From the NCBI RefSeq assembly GCF_965284335.1, contig NZ_OZ260076.1: DNA of 64,000 bases; one strand, given 5' to 3'. The position numbers and the translations under genes were made by a program. Origin of the DNA: Tabrizicola_A sp965284335 (GTDB lineage Bacteria > Pseudomonadota > Alphaproteobacteria > Rhodobacterales > Rhodobacteraceae). The notes under the pieces are model-generated. The model worked only from the letters and a program-made list of their open reading frames with translations. It was not told where the DNA came from and made no database searches. Positions 32,753 through 39,794 of the stretch are shown piece by piece; the stretch's first letter is position 1; each line of letters starts with the position of its first letter.

Positions 32753-34274
32753 GACGGCCTCCGGTGATCTCGGCGCGCAGGCCGTCGTAACGTGCGACAT
32801 TGGCCTTGGGTTCACGGTGCAGAGCCAGCGCTTGCGGCGTGTCCAGCGGGGGCCCACCGATCACTTTGCCGTCGACCAGCCGGTGCAGCAGGTTCAGGAC
32901 ATGGGTCTTGGTCGGCACGCCCTCGGTCAGTGCCAGCTCCACGGCGGTCAGCACGGCCTGTTCGTCATGCTGCAGAACGAGGGCAAGGATATCGACCATC
33001 TCACGATCGCCACCGGGCTTGCGCAGCATATGGCCCTGCAACTGTCTGAACGCAGATGGTAATTCCACAAAAGGCGCGCCGTTGCGAAGCGCCCCTGGCT
33101 TGCGCTGAACAACGGCCAGATAATGTCGCCAGTCGTAGATTGTCCTTGATGGCAGCGTGTGGTTGCGTTGGATCACGCGGGCATGTTCGCACAGGATGTT
33201 GCCCTCGGCCGCCACCACCAAACGATCAGGATAGATCCGCATGCTGACGGGGCGGTTCGCAAATGATGCCGGGACACTGTAGCGATTGCGCTCAAAACTA
33301 ATCAGGCACGTGGGCGAGACGCGTTTGCTCAGTTCCACAAAGCCGTCAAACGCGACGGGCAGCGGCATCAGGGCCGCCTGCTCTTCGGCCCAGACATCGG
33401 CAATCGTGCCGGGCTGTTTGCCATGCGGGGTCTCCCGCCACAGTTCGAGGCAGCGCTCTTCCAGCCAGGCATTCAGCGCGGCAAGGTCGGGAAAGTCCGG
33501 CATGCCTTGCAACATCTGGTGCCGAGAATCTCGAACGTTCTTCTCGACTTGCCCTTTCTCCCAACCGGCGGCGGGATTACAAAACTGGGGCTCATAGACG
33601 TAGTGGTTCGTCATGGCGAGAAAGCGCATGTTGATCTGGCGCTCCTTGCCACGGCCGACACGATCCACCGCCGTCTTCATGTTATCGTAAATGCCTCGCG
33701 CAGGCACACCACCGAAGACCCGGAACGCGTGCCAATGGGCATCAAACAGCATCTCATGCGTCTGCAGTGGATAGGCCCGCAGCAAAAAGGCCCGGCTGTG
33801 CGACAGCTTGATATGCGCCATCTGCAGCTTGGTGCGCTCGCCACCCAGAACTGCAAAATCCTCGCTCCAGTCAAACTGGAAGGCATCGCCGGGATCAAAA
33901 TGCAGCGGCACAAAGGTTCCGCGCCCTGTCGTCTGCTGTTCGCGCTGCCGATCTGACCGCCACCTGCGCGCAAAAGCCGCCACCCGGGCATATGAACCCG
34001 TGAAGCCAAGCGCTACGAGATCGGCGTGCAACTGCTTCATGGTCCGCCGCTGCTTGCGCGACTTCCCGGCTTCGGTCTTGAGCCAGCCTGCAAGCTTATC
34101 GGCAAAGGGATCAAGCTTGCTTGGACGTTCCGGCGTCGCGAACTTTGGCTCGATCGTGTTCGCCGCCAGATGCTTGGTCACAGTATTCCGCGACACGCCA
34201 GTCAACCGCGCAATCTCGCGGATCGAAAGCTTCTGCCGCTTATGCATCCGACGAATGATGTTCAATAGTCCCAT
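32742..34274 (-). CDS. istA: IS21 transposase IstA
   Basis: A 510-residue DDE transposase. The N-terminal helix-turn-helix (MHKRQKLSIREIARLTGVSRNTVTKHL) binds the terminal repeats; the rve-type catalytic core begins with FQFDWSEDFAVL (first Asp), continues with the GIYDNMKTAV block (second Asp) and the QVEKNVRD segment (Glu), followed by a C-terminal beta domain. GGAG lies eight bases before the ATG at 34274; an upstream in-frame start at 34304 is less likely. It appears intact. Confidence 0.95.
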   Translation of the reverse strand: MGLLNIIRRMHKRQKLSIREIARLTGVSRNTVTKHLAANTIEPKFATPERPSKLDPFADKLAGWLKTEAGKSRKQRRTMKQLHADLVALGFTGSYARVAAFARRWRSDRQREQQTTGRGTFVPLHFDPGDAFQFDWSEDFAVLGGERTKLQMAHIKLSHSRAFLLRAYPLQTHEMLFDAHWHAFRVFGGVPARGIYDNMKTAVDRVGRGKERQINMRFLAMTNHYVYEPQFCNPAAGWEKGQVEKNVRDSRHQMLQGMPDFPDLAALNAWLEERCLELWRETPHGKQPGTIADVWAEEQAALMPLPVAFDGFVELSKRVSPTCLISFERNRYSVPASFANRPVSMRIYPDRLVVAAEGNILCEHARVIQRNHTLPSRTIYDWRHYLAVVQRKPGALRNGAPFVELPSAFRQLQGHMLRKPGGDREMVDILALVLQHDEQAVLTAVELALTEGVPTKTHVLNLLHRLVDGKVIGGPPLDTPQALALHREPKANVARYDGLRAEITGGRHAS

Positions 34275-34546
34275 GTGGATCACTCCGTTGCCCCCGCCGC
34301 TCACAGCTTCGGGGAAAGGTTCACATGGCTCAGTTCTCAGTGAAAATTATGCGCCTAACCGGCTCAGTTCTGGGTGAAAATCAACACTTAATTGTTGAAA
34401 ACGCCAATTCTTCACAAAATTGTATCGTTCCTCATCATTTGTTGCAAACGCACACCAAACTGGTGTTAAAAGGCTTGACCAGACGGCTCCGCTTCGGACA
34501 AACCTAACCAACGGAGGCCTATTAGCGGCGCTCTAGCGGGGGCTGG

Positions 34547-34888
34547 ATGTTTGGGTTCAACAGGGGCGCTAAAGATAAAGAAAAAATCAGGCGTGGCATT
34601 GGCGCGATTGAAGTTGTCGAAGTTGCGCTATGCGTGGGTATTTCTCTTGCCTCAGTGGCATCTCCAGCTTTTTCTTGGGATGGGACCAATAGCGAGACTG
34701 GAGACTGCGTTGAGATTGGCGAGGGGAACCTCGTACGGAGTGGTGAGGAGATTGAAATTTACGACTGTGCCACCGAATCTTATCGGTATGTCGAAATCGA
34801 AGGGTTTGACAGTTCAGGTTATGGGTTGGAAATTGAAGTCTATGACAGCGATACAGATGAGTATATTTATCTCGAAATGGATGAATAG
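34547..34888 (+). CDS. DUF5334-type exported protein
   Basis: A 113-residue protein. A hydrophobic segment at about 22-43 (VVEVALCVGISLASVASPAFS) looks like a signal peptide with an unusually long basic N-terminal extension (MFGFNRGAKDKEKIRRGIG), so the true start may lie further in. The mature part, WDGTNSETGDCVEIGEGNLV then EIEIYDCATESYRYVEIEGF and LEIEVYDSDTDEYIYLEM, is acidic and repeats a EIxVYD-x-x-T-x-EY pattern, as in DUF5334. No known function. It is the first gene after the IS21 right end, and its base composition is lower in GC than the core. Confidence 0.6.
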   Translation: MFGFNRGAKDKEKIRRGIGAIEVVEVALCVGISLASVASPAFSWDGTNSETGDCVEIGEGNLVRSGEEIEIYDCATESYRYVEIEGFDSSGYGLEIEVYDSDTDEYIYLEMDE

Positions 34889-35023
34889 GCCTGTATTCAG
34901 TCAGCACTAACCCTAATGTAGTCACAGCCGTCGCGGCAGAAATCATGTTTTCGTCGGCATCGGCGCAATAGCCTCCCCGCCTACAATGTAGTGGCCCGAT
35001 AGGAATAGGACGGAGAGAACTAA

Positions 35024-35200
35024 GTGAGCGATAAGGCACCATGGATCATTTCAATTGCTCTAATCTTGGCCGGCTTTGCCTCTGGCGGCCTATATAGCGC
35101 CGCGCCCGCCGGCGATAAGGGTCATATCTGGCTCCTCAATCGGTTAACAGGGCAACTGCTAGTTTGTGATAGTCGCACTTGCGTTAGCCCTAGACAGTAG
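35024..35200 (+). CDS. Small single-helix membrane protein
   Basis: A 58-residue protein from a GTG start with CGGAG eight bases upstream. It has one hydrophobic segment (residues 7-27, WIISIALILAGFASGGLYSAA) and a short tail with LLNRLTGQLLVCDSRTCV. Small proteins of this shape, with a tail ending N-R-x-T-G-x-x-x-x-C, are frequent beside envelope genes; I cannot give a function. An overlapping frame (from GTG 35166 to the stop at 35280-35282) codes for about 38 further residues and also ends at the IS5 junction. Confidence 0.5.
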   Translation: MSDKAPWIISIALILAGFASGGLYSAAPAGDKGHIWLLNRLTGQLLVCDSRTCVSPRQ

Positions 35201-35350
35201 CGGAGCTGAGACCGTTGCAGTTGACGACTACGGGCCAGAGGGACGTGTATTCGCTCTCTACGGCGGCGCCATTAAGAACTAGGCCCTGTGGACAATCAGG
35301 ATTCCCATTTTGGCTGATTTCTGATTCAAGCTTCCAAAGTGGAGGTTTGA

Positions 35351-35725
35351 ATGAACGATCAGCGGTTCGTGGTGACAGATGCCTTTTGGAAGCGGCTTGA
35401 AGAGCATCTGCCAGGCAAGGCCAGTAATGCGGGGGTCACGGCGAAGGACAACCGTCTGTTTCTGGAAGCGGTCTTCTGGCGTGTCCGGACGGGGTCGCCT
35501 TGGCGTGATCTGCCGTCTGGTTTCGGTAAGTGGAACAGCCAATTTCGACGCTTCCGCAGATGGGCCAAATCGGGTGTTTTCGAGCGTCTTTTCAATGCGA
35601 TGAGTGGTGACCCCGACCTTGAATATGCCCTCATCGACGGTACCATCGTTCAGGTTCACCAGAAGGCGAGCGGCGCAAAAGGGGGACTCAGGCTCAGGCC
35701 ATCGGCCGCTCTCGCGGCGGTTTGA
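35351..35725 (+). CDS. IS5-family transposase, N-terminal frame (copy 3)
   Basis: Same 124-residue product as in copies 1 and 2, with the first catalytic Asp. Confidence 0.92.
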   Translation: MNDQRFVVTDAFWKRLEEHLPGKASNAGVTAKDNRLFLEAVFWRVRTGSPWRDLPSGFGKWNSQFRRFRRWAKSGVFERLFNAMSGDPDLEYALIDGTIVQVHQKASGAKGGLRLRPSAALAAV

Positions 35726-36108
35726 CGACCAAGATCGTGGCCCTCGTCGATGCGCTTGGCAATCTCATGCGCTTCATGCTGCTGCCGGGTCAGGCCCATG
35801 ACATGAAGGGTGTAGCACCCTTGATCCGAGGCGTGTCCTTCGGAGCGCTACTGGCAGACAAGGCGTTCGATGCGAATTGGTTGCTTGAAGAACTCGATGT
35901 GCGGGGCGCAACTGCAGTCATTCCGCCAAAAGCCAACCGCAAGCAGCAGCGCGACTATGATGCCAACGCCTACAGATGGCGGCACCTGATCGAGAACTAC
36001 TTTGCGAAAATCAAGGAATTCAGGGGCATCGCGACGCGTTACGACAAGACAGACTGCAGCTATGCCGCCAACTGGAACCTTGCCGCTACCCTCATCGCGT
36101 CACGTTGA
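35722..36108 (+). CDS. IS5-family transposase, C-terminal frame (copy 3)
   Basis: Same 128-residue product as in copies 1 and 2, with the second Asp and the Glu of the DDE triad. Confidence 0.9.
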   Translation: MTTKIVALVDALGNLMRFMLLPGQAHDMKGVAPLIRGVSFGALLADKAFDANWLLEELDVRGATAVIPPKANRKQQRDYDANAYRWRHLIENYFAKIKEFRGIATRYDKTDCSYAANWNLAATLIASR

Positions 36109-36181
36109 TTGTCCACAGGCCCTAGTGTTCGCCACCTGACATAAGATTCCCAATGTCGGTCTGATGTGCGATGTTGGGCGC

Positions 36182-36412
36182 ATGAGACGCCCTGACATAT
36201 GCCTTTACCTTGGCCCCGCCGAGCGTGCTGAGCTTCAAGCCCTGATCGCGAACCGCAACACGCCGCGCAAGCTGGTCTGGCGGGCCGAGGTCGTTCTTGC
36301 GACTGCGGATGGTCACGGCACGTTCGAGATTATGCGCCGCGCGCGCACTTCGAAGCCTACGGTCTGGCGCTGGCAGGAGCGGTATCTTGAAGAGGGCGTG
36401 CCCTCGACGCGC
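36182..36412 (+). pseudogene. IS630-family transposase, N-terminal remnant
   Basis: The first 77 or so codons match the helix-turn-helix half of IS630 transposases: MRRPDICLYLGPAERAELQ, then RKLVWRAEVVLATADG and SKPTVWRWQERYLEEGV. After GV the similarity ends; the expected GLxRDKTRPSR continuation and the DDE domain are missing. The frame stays open and runs on into the next gene, so a fused product is possible. IS5 copy 3 ends 59 bp before it. Confidence 0.75.
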
Positions 36413-36478
36413 TGGATGAAATCAGGGGAAACAGGTAGGAAGTGTCAGACCCGGAACACTAGGACTGGCGAGGAGGTT

Positions 36479-36895
36479 ATGAACGTGGGTTGTTCGACAA
36501 CAGCCAGCTGCAGATGTGGCTACACTTGCCGCGCGGTTTTCGGCGGTACGAGAAACGCGACTACCGAGCAGATGAGGTTTCCGCACTATTGCGCTCAGTG
36601 CGGCGTGGTGAACACGAACCCCCACCGTGAGAACTCTCTATGTCCTCAGTGTCGCTCGGTGCCCCTGCATCGGTACGGCGTCGAGGCATCTTACAAACCT
36701 GTCTACATTTTTGGTATCCGTCTGAGGTTTCTGGAGCGAACTACCCGAGATTGGGATAAGCTGGCCACGAACCCAATCGGCGAAGCTAGATTTAGGTATA
36801 ATCAGTTCTCAGTGACAGAAGGCGACCATCGGTGCCCCGGGTGTGGGGAGATGACGCTTCGGTTTGATGACATGAGGGACAGTTTTTTTGACTGA
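36479..36895 (+). CDS. CxCG zinc-ribbon protein, paralogue 1
   Basis: A 138-residue soluble protein with several Cys pairs: SCRCGYTC near the start, YCAQCGVV (about 43), LCPQCRS (about 60) and a late RCPGCGEM (about 122), then an MRDSFFD end. It probably binds two zinc ions. It is clearly related to the protein at 37605-37991, which has the same Cys spacing, the FPHxCxxCGxV block and an RxSFD end. AGGAGG at 36471-36476 is closest to ATG 36479 (two bases, short) and better spaced for GTG 36485. The frame is also open upstream into the IS630 remnant. No family name recognised. Confidence 0.6.
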   Translation: MNVGCSTTASCRCGYTCRAVFGGTRNATTEQMRFPHYCAQCGVVNTNPHRENSLCPQCRSVPLHRYGVEASYKPVYIFGIRLRFLERTTRDWDKLATNPIGEARFRYNQFSVTEGDHRCPGCGEMTLRFDDMRDSFFD

Positions 36896-36911
36896 TGAGA
36901 GACGGCAGAAG

Positions 36912-37601
36912 ATGTGCAGGACCAAAACGGACACGATACCCAATACAGCTCTGCACATTAGAGGGTTCAGCATCATCGTTTCTGCAATGATGGTGGGATG
37001 GATGAACATATCAGACGCGACCGCAAAAGACCGTATGACAGTCGATGGCCACACGTTGATCTTCGATACCAGTGCTATATCGTCTGACGATGAATCTAAC
37101 GCGATCTTGCGATCTGACGCCAATCTCTTCGGCGACCTAATTATGAACAACCCTTCTGTTGATACCGTCATCGTGTCGGGTGATGGAGGATCACTTTATG
37201 CATCATACGAGATTGCCAGAACCATCATGACGTTTGATTTGAACGTAGTTGCGCGAGGTGACTGCGAGAGTGGGTGCGCCATTGTGTTTTTGGGCGGCAA
37301 GACCCGGACACTGGAAAAAGGCGCTAGGTTGGGTTTTCACAGGTCATCCACAGAAGCAGATAATCACAAAAAGCACTACGAGTTACGGAAAGACAAGGCT
37401 GGATGGAAGGATGAGTTCGCTTATGCACGTTGGACTTATGAAGATGGCCAGATCGTCGCTCGAGATTTCATCGCATACTTGATACAGCGCGGGGTAGCAG
37501 TCGACTTTGCCTTACGCACCCTCATCCCCAGCGGGGATGACATGTGGTACCCCTCGATAGAAGAACTGGCAAAGGCTGGGGTGCTCACAGAACCGGAGTA
37601 G
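36912..37601 (+). CDS. Exported ClpP/crotonase-fold protein (COG3904-like)
   Basis: A 229-residue protein with an N-terminal hydrophobic segment (about 18-38, signal or anchor) and a ClpP/crotonase-type core. Visible: TVIVSGDGGSLYASYEIARTI (oxyanion glycines), DCESGCAIVFLGGKTR with Ser120 in the nucleophile place, and GARLGFH with His143. This matches predicted periplasmic proteins of the COG3904 type, of unknown substrate. ATG 36912 is chosen; a TTG at 36888 overlapping the previous gene is possible. It lies between the two zinc-ribbon paralogues, four bases before the second, so the three form one operon. Confidence 0.65.
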   Translation: MCRTKTDTIPNTALHIRGFSIIVSAMMVGWMNISDATAKDRMTVDGHTLIFDTSAISSDDESNAILRSDANLFGDLIMNNPSVDTVIVSGDGGSLYASYEIARTIMTFDLNVVARGDCESGCAIVFLGGKTRTLEKGARLGFHRSSTEADNHKKHYELRKDKAGWKDEFAYARWTYEDGQIVARDFIAYLIQRGVAVDFALRTLIPSGDDMWYPSIEELAKAGVLTEPE

Positions 37602-37604
37602 AAC

Positions 37605-37991
37605 ATGGGTACCCGCACATCCATGGACTGCCCGTGCGGCTTTTCTGAACATGTCGAGTATGGCTGCGGTATGGCCATAGGCGCTGAGGCCGTCTTCCCT
37701 CATTTTTGCGTTAATTGCGGGCTCGTGTCGGCAGACATCAACAAGCGGAACCCACCTTGCCCGACGTGCGGGTCGCAAGAGATCATTATGTACGGGGAGC
37801 GGCGGGTCTCGGGAGACCCTCAAAAAGTCAACGGCGCTACATGGAAATATGACCCACGCGTCACAAGGCCACAGGGCGATCCTTTGTTCGACTGGGATGG
37901 CTGTAGAATAACAATGGGCTGGCACCTTTGTCCGTCATGCGGAAAGTTCGACATGGTAACTGGAAGCCGGTTTCGGATTAGTTTTGACTAA
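37605..37991 (+). CDS. CxCG zinc-ribbon protein, paralogue 2
   Basis: A 128-residue protein with Cys pairs DCPCGFSEHVEYGCG, HFCVNCGLV (about 42), PCPTCGS (about 59) and LCPSCGKF (about 112), and an RFRISFD end. Same architecture as the protein encoded at 36479-36895, though diverged. GGAG (37594-37597) lies seven bases before the ATG and three bases separate it from the ClpP-like gene. It may be a metal-binding adaptor for that protein; this is inference from the gene order only. Confidence 0.65.
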   Translation: MGTRTSMDCPCGFSEHVEYGCGMAIGAEAVFPHFCVNCGLVSADINKRNPPCPTCGSQEIIMYGERRVSGDPQKVNGATWKYDPRVTRPQGDPLFDWDGCRITMGWHLCPSCGKFDMVTGSRFRISFD

Positions 37992-38197
37992 TCCGAGGCT
38001 TAAGCCCTGAACTGAAACGGTTGATAGGCTCCTGCGCAGCTCTGTTTGAGAAGGATTAGCCCGATTAACTGACACCGAGCTTCGGGACCGCCAAATTTTG
38101 AAACAATCAAGCTAGGTTTAGCCAATCGATGTTGCTGCAAAGCCCCTTCACTTATGGCAGAGGTCTAGCATTGAATACGCAATAAACTTCACACAAT

Positions 38198-38932
38198 TTA
38201 GAAACACTGCACTTGACCATAACGACCCACCTCTATGCAGTCGTTGTAACGTGCCGCTCCGGTTCCCCCAGAAAAAATTCCAGACAGGGCTGCGAGCAAG
38301 GCCACCAGTGCAAACACTCCAAGCGACAACGATGATAACGCTCCAAACTTCACTCTGCCCCCACCCAAGCCGAGCCAAAATGCAATTCCTATTACCGAAA
38401 TAAACCCCCAAATGAAGAAAATAAAAATGAACAGAATAGGATTGAGAGGTTCGAACGCATACTGTCCAATAGCCACAATTGCGCCTGTTGGCAGTGCCAA
38501 TTTAAATAGCATCGGCTCATCGTCAATATCTGCTGTTGCTGAACTCCCCAGTGTTGTTGGGGGAGGCACAACTCGATGCTCTGGATAGTCTCTCGAATGC
38601 AAGGGCGTATTTTTTTCAGGGGACAATCCAATAATTTTCTTCCCACTTTCAGAGCGTTGCTCACGCAACTCTTTTTCCAATTCCAAAGGAGGAGGCTCCA
38701 ATGTATTTTTAGCCATCCACGCGACCTCATCGTCAAGCCACTTGTCAAAATTACTGACAAAGGAAACGCTTTCCGTAGGCTCGATCTGGTTATCGTAGAC
38801 CTGAGGGTCGCGGGTCTCCCCCTCAATGTTGTCTATTTGAAAATATTGCTTACAGGATGGACAAACAAAGTCCCCCACTTCAAGCTGAGAAAAAAAGTCT
38901 GCGCTGCAAGAAGGGCACGCGATGTATGCCAT
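38198..38932 (-). CDS. Zinc-ribbon membrane protein
   Basis: A 244-residue protein. An N-terminal zinc ribbon (CPSCSADF ... CPSCKQYF, residues 6-30) is followed by an acidic, low-complexity linker (about 35-135) and two or three transmembrane segments (about 167-187 PILFIFIFFIWGFISVIGIAF and 202-222 LSLGVFALVALLAALSGIF). The C-terminal tail has a Cys pair (CIEVGRYGQVQC). Codon use is poorer in GC than the core. The function is unknown; the layout resembles membrane proteins that sense or report a state. It is transcribed opposite to the other cargo genes; the 206 bp after the CxCG paralogue hold no gene that I can support. Confidence 0.6.
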   Translation of the reverse strand: MAYIACPSCSADFFSQLEVGDFVCPSCKQYFQIDNIEGETRDPQVYDNQIEPTESVSFVSNFDKWLDDEVAWMAKNTLEPPPLELEKELREQRSESGKKIIGLSPEKNTPLHSRDYPEHRVVPPPTTLGSSATADIDDEPMLFKLALPTGAIVAIGQYAFEPLNPILFIFIFFIWGFISVIGIAFWLGLGGGRVKFGALSSLSLGVFALVALLAALSGIFSGGTGAARYNDCIEVGRYGQVQCF

Positions 38933-39141
38933 TTCTGTTGCCCCGAAGTTATGTTTCCGCCGGACATAGTGTATTCAGTTTGTCGTCCAGACAAGCTAAC
39001 AATACCAGATAGTTGGGTTAAGATCGACGCACCTAGCGCGGAGAGCAGACTGGATTTCTTGAGGGCTACCCCACCAAATGCATGTGCTCGGTTCGATTTG
39101 CCTCCCTGTACACTTTCACACAAATAACCAATGATCGGGTT

Positions 39142-39423
39142 ATGCATCTCTTTGGCGCCCCCTCCTCCGCCTGTCGCTGTAAGGCGCGTTCTAAGCGCTC
39201 TGGCGAGCAATGCCGCAAAGCTGCGATGCGGGGTAAGGCGGTATGCCTAGCCCACGGAGGAGCCTCTACAGGGCCGAGAACAGCCGCAGGCAGGGCGAGG
39301 TGCGCTGAGGCGAGGACGGTGCATGGCTGGGAAGGTAGAAAGACGCGCGAGGCCCGCGCCGAGAAGCTCCGGGAACTGCGAGAACTGGAGCACTACATCA
39401 AGGGTATCGGCCCTGCCCCGTGA
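39142..39423 (+). CDS. HGGxSTG domain protein
   Basis: A 93-residue basic protein: CRCKARSKRSGEQCRKAAMRGKAVCLAHGGASTGPRTAAGRARC. It has four Cys and an HGGASTGP motif, the hallmark of a small family found in phages and integrated islands. The C-terminal half is a charged helix (EARAEKLRELRELEHYIKG). Role unknown; it is often near the end of a mobile element, as here. The start is the ATG at 39142, where the family match begins; an earlier in-frame ATG at 39082 is possible. Confidence 0.7.
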   Translation: MHLFGAPSSACRCKARSKRSGEQCRKAAMRGKAVCLAHGGASTGPRTAAGRARCAEARTVHGWEGRKTREARAEKLRELRELEHYIKGIGPAP

Positions 39424-39676
39424 CACCAGTTCCGAACGCAGCGAAGAGCCCGGCGTTCGTCTGGGATAGTATACCTAAGCAAGCGCGGTACCTTGACCTG
39501 ACTGGGCGGGGTACCCCCGGGTGGGGTCGGCAAAATCAGGTTTTTTTGATTGGGGGGGGTAGTATGTTAACGGAATCGGCACGCCGATCTAGAGTAGTGA
39601 CTTCAGGTTTTTGTAACCCCTATGTAACCCCGCACTCAAAAGAACTACGCAGATCGTCTTTAACCCATTGATTTAT

Positions 39677-39722
39677 ATGGTGCCCCCAGCAGGACTTGAA
39701 CCCGCGACCCCCTGATTACAAA
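39677..39722. repeat. attR: 46-bp direct repeat within tRNA-Thr
   Basis: Identical to 31696-31741. This copy completes the tRNA gene. The 254 bp to its left (39424-39676) hold no gene that I can support, but include repeated GTAACCCC motifs near 39616 and 39627 that may be integrase arm sites. Confidence 0.88.
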
Positions 39723-39753
39723 TCAGGTGCTCTACCAGCTGAGCTATAAGGGC
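39678..39753 (-). tRNA. tRNA-Thr (TGT)
   Basis: A 76-nt cloverleaf with acceptor GCCCTTA/TGGGGGC (two G-U pairs), encoded CCA and anticodon loop TTTGTAA, giving TGT. Its 3' half is the integration site of the island on the left. Confidence 0.95.
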
Positions 39754-39794
39754 ATGAGCGTGAAATAGCCTGACGCGCGGGGGCTTGCAAGCCC

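Larger units (their letters stand above)
31886..34386 (-). mobile_element. IS21-family insertion sequence
   Basis: A 2501-bp element with 28-bp perfect terminal inverted repeats (31886-31913 and 34359-34386), each starting TGTTGATTTTCACCC. Second, less exact internal repeats (near 31917 and 34327) follow as usual in this family. It holds istA and istB. The flanks (CGAAC on the left, CTTAA on the right) show no target duplication, which suggests a deletion next to the element after insertion. Confidence 0.93.
35282..36122 (+). mobile_element. IS5-family insertion sequence, copy 3
   Basis: The same 841-bp element as copies 1 and 2, same direction as copy 1, flanked by TA (35280-35281 and 36123-36124). 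It sits inside the tRNA-Thr island next to the IS630 remnant. Confidence 0.95.
31696..39722. mobile_element. Genomic island integrated at tRNA-Thr(TGT)
   Basis: An 8-kb region between 46-bp direct repeats. The right repeat is part of an intact tRNA-Thr gene, the left is a fragment. Inside are an integrase stub, one IS21-family element, one IS5 copy, an IS630 remnant and several small genes of lower GC than the flanks. No complete integrase remains, so the island looks immobile unless helped in trans. Confidence 0.8.

Noticed and set aside
35166..35282. A 38-codon frame overlapping the small membrane protein gene
   Set aside because: Starts with GTG without a Shine-Dalgarno and ends at the IS5 junction; too little support to call a gene.
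39424..39671. A possible 83-residue gene after the HGGxSTG gene
   Set aside because: No Shine-Dalgarno, no recognisable motif, runs into the tRNA-Thr flank; more likely attachment-site sequence.
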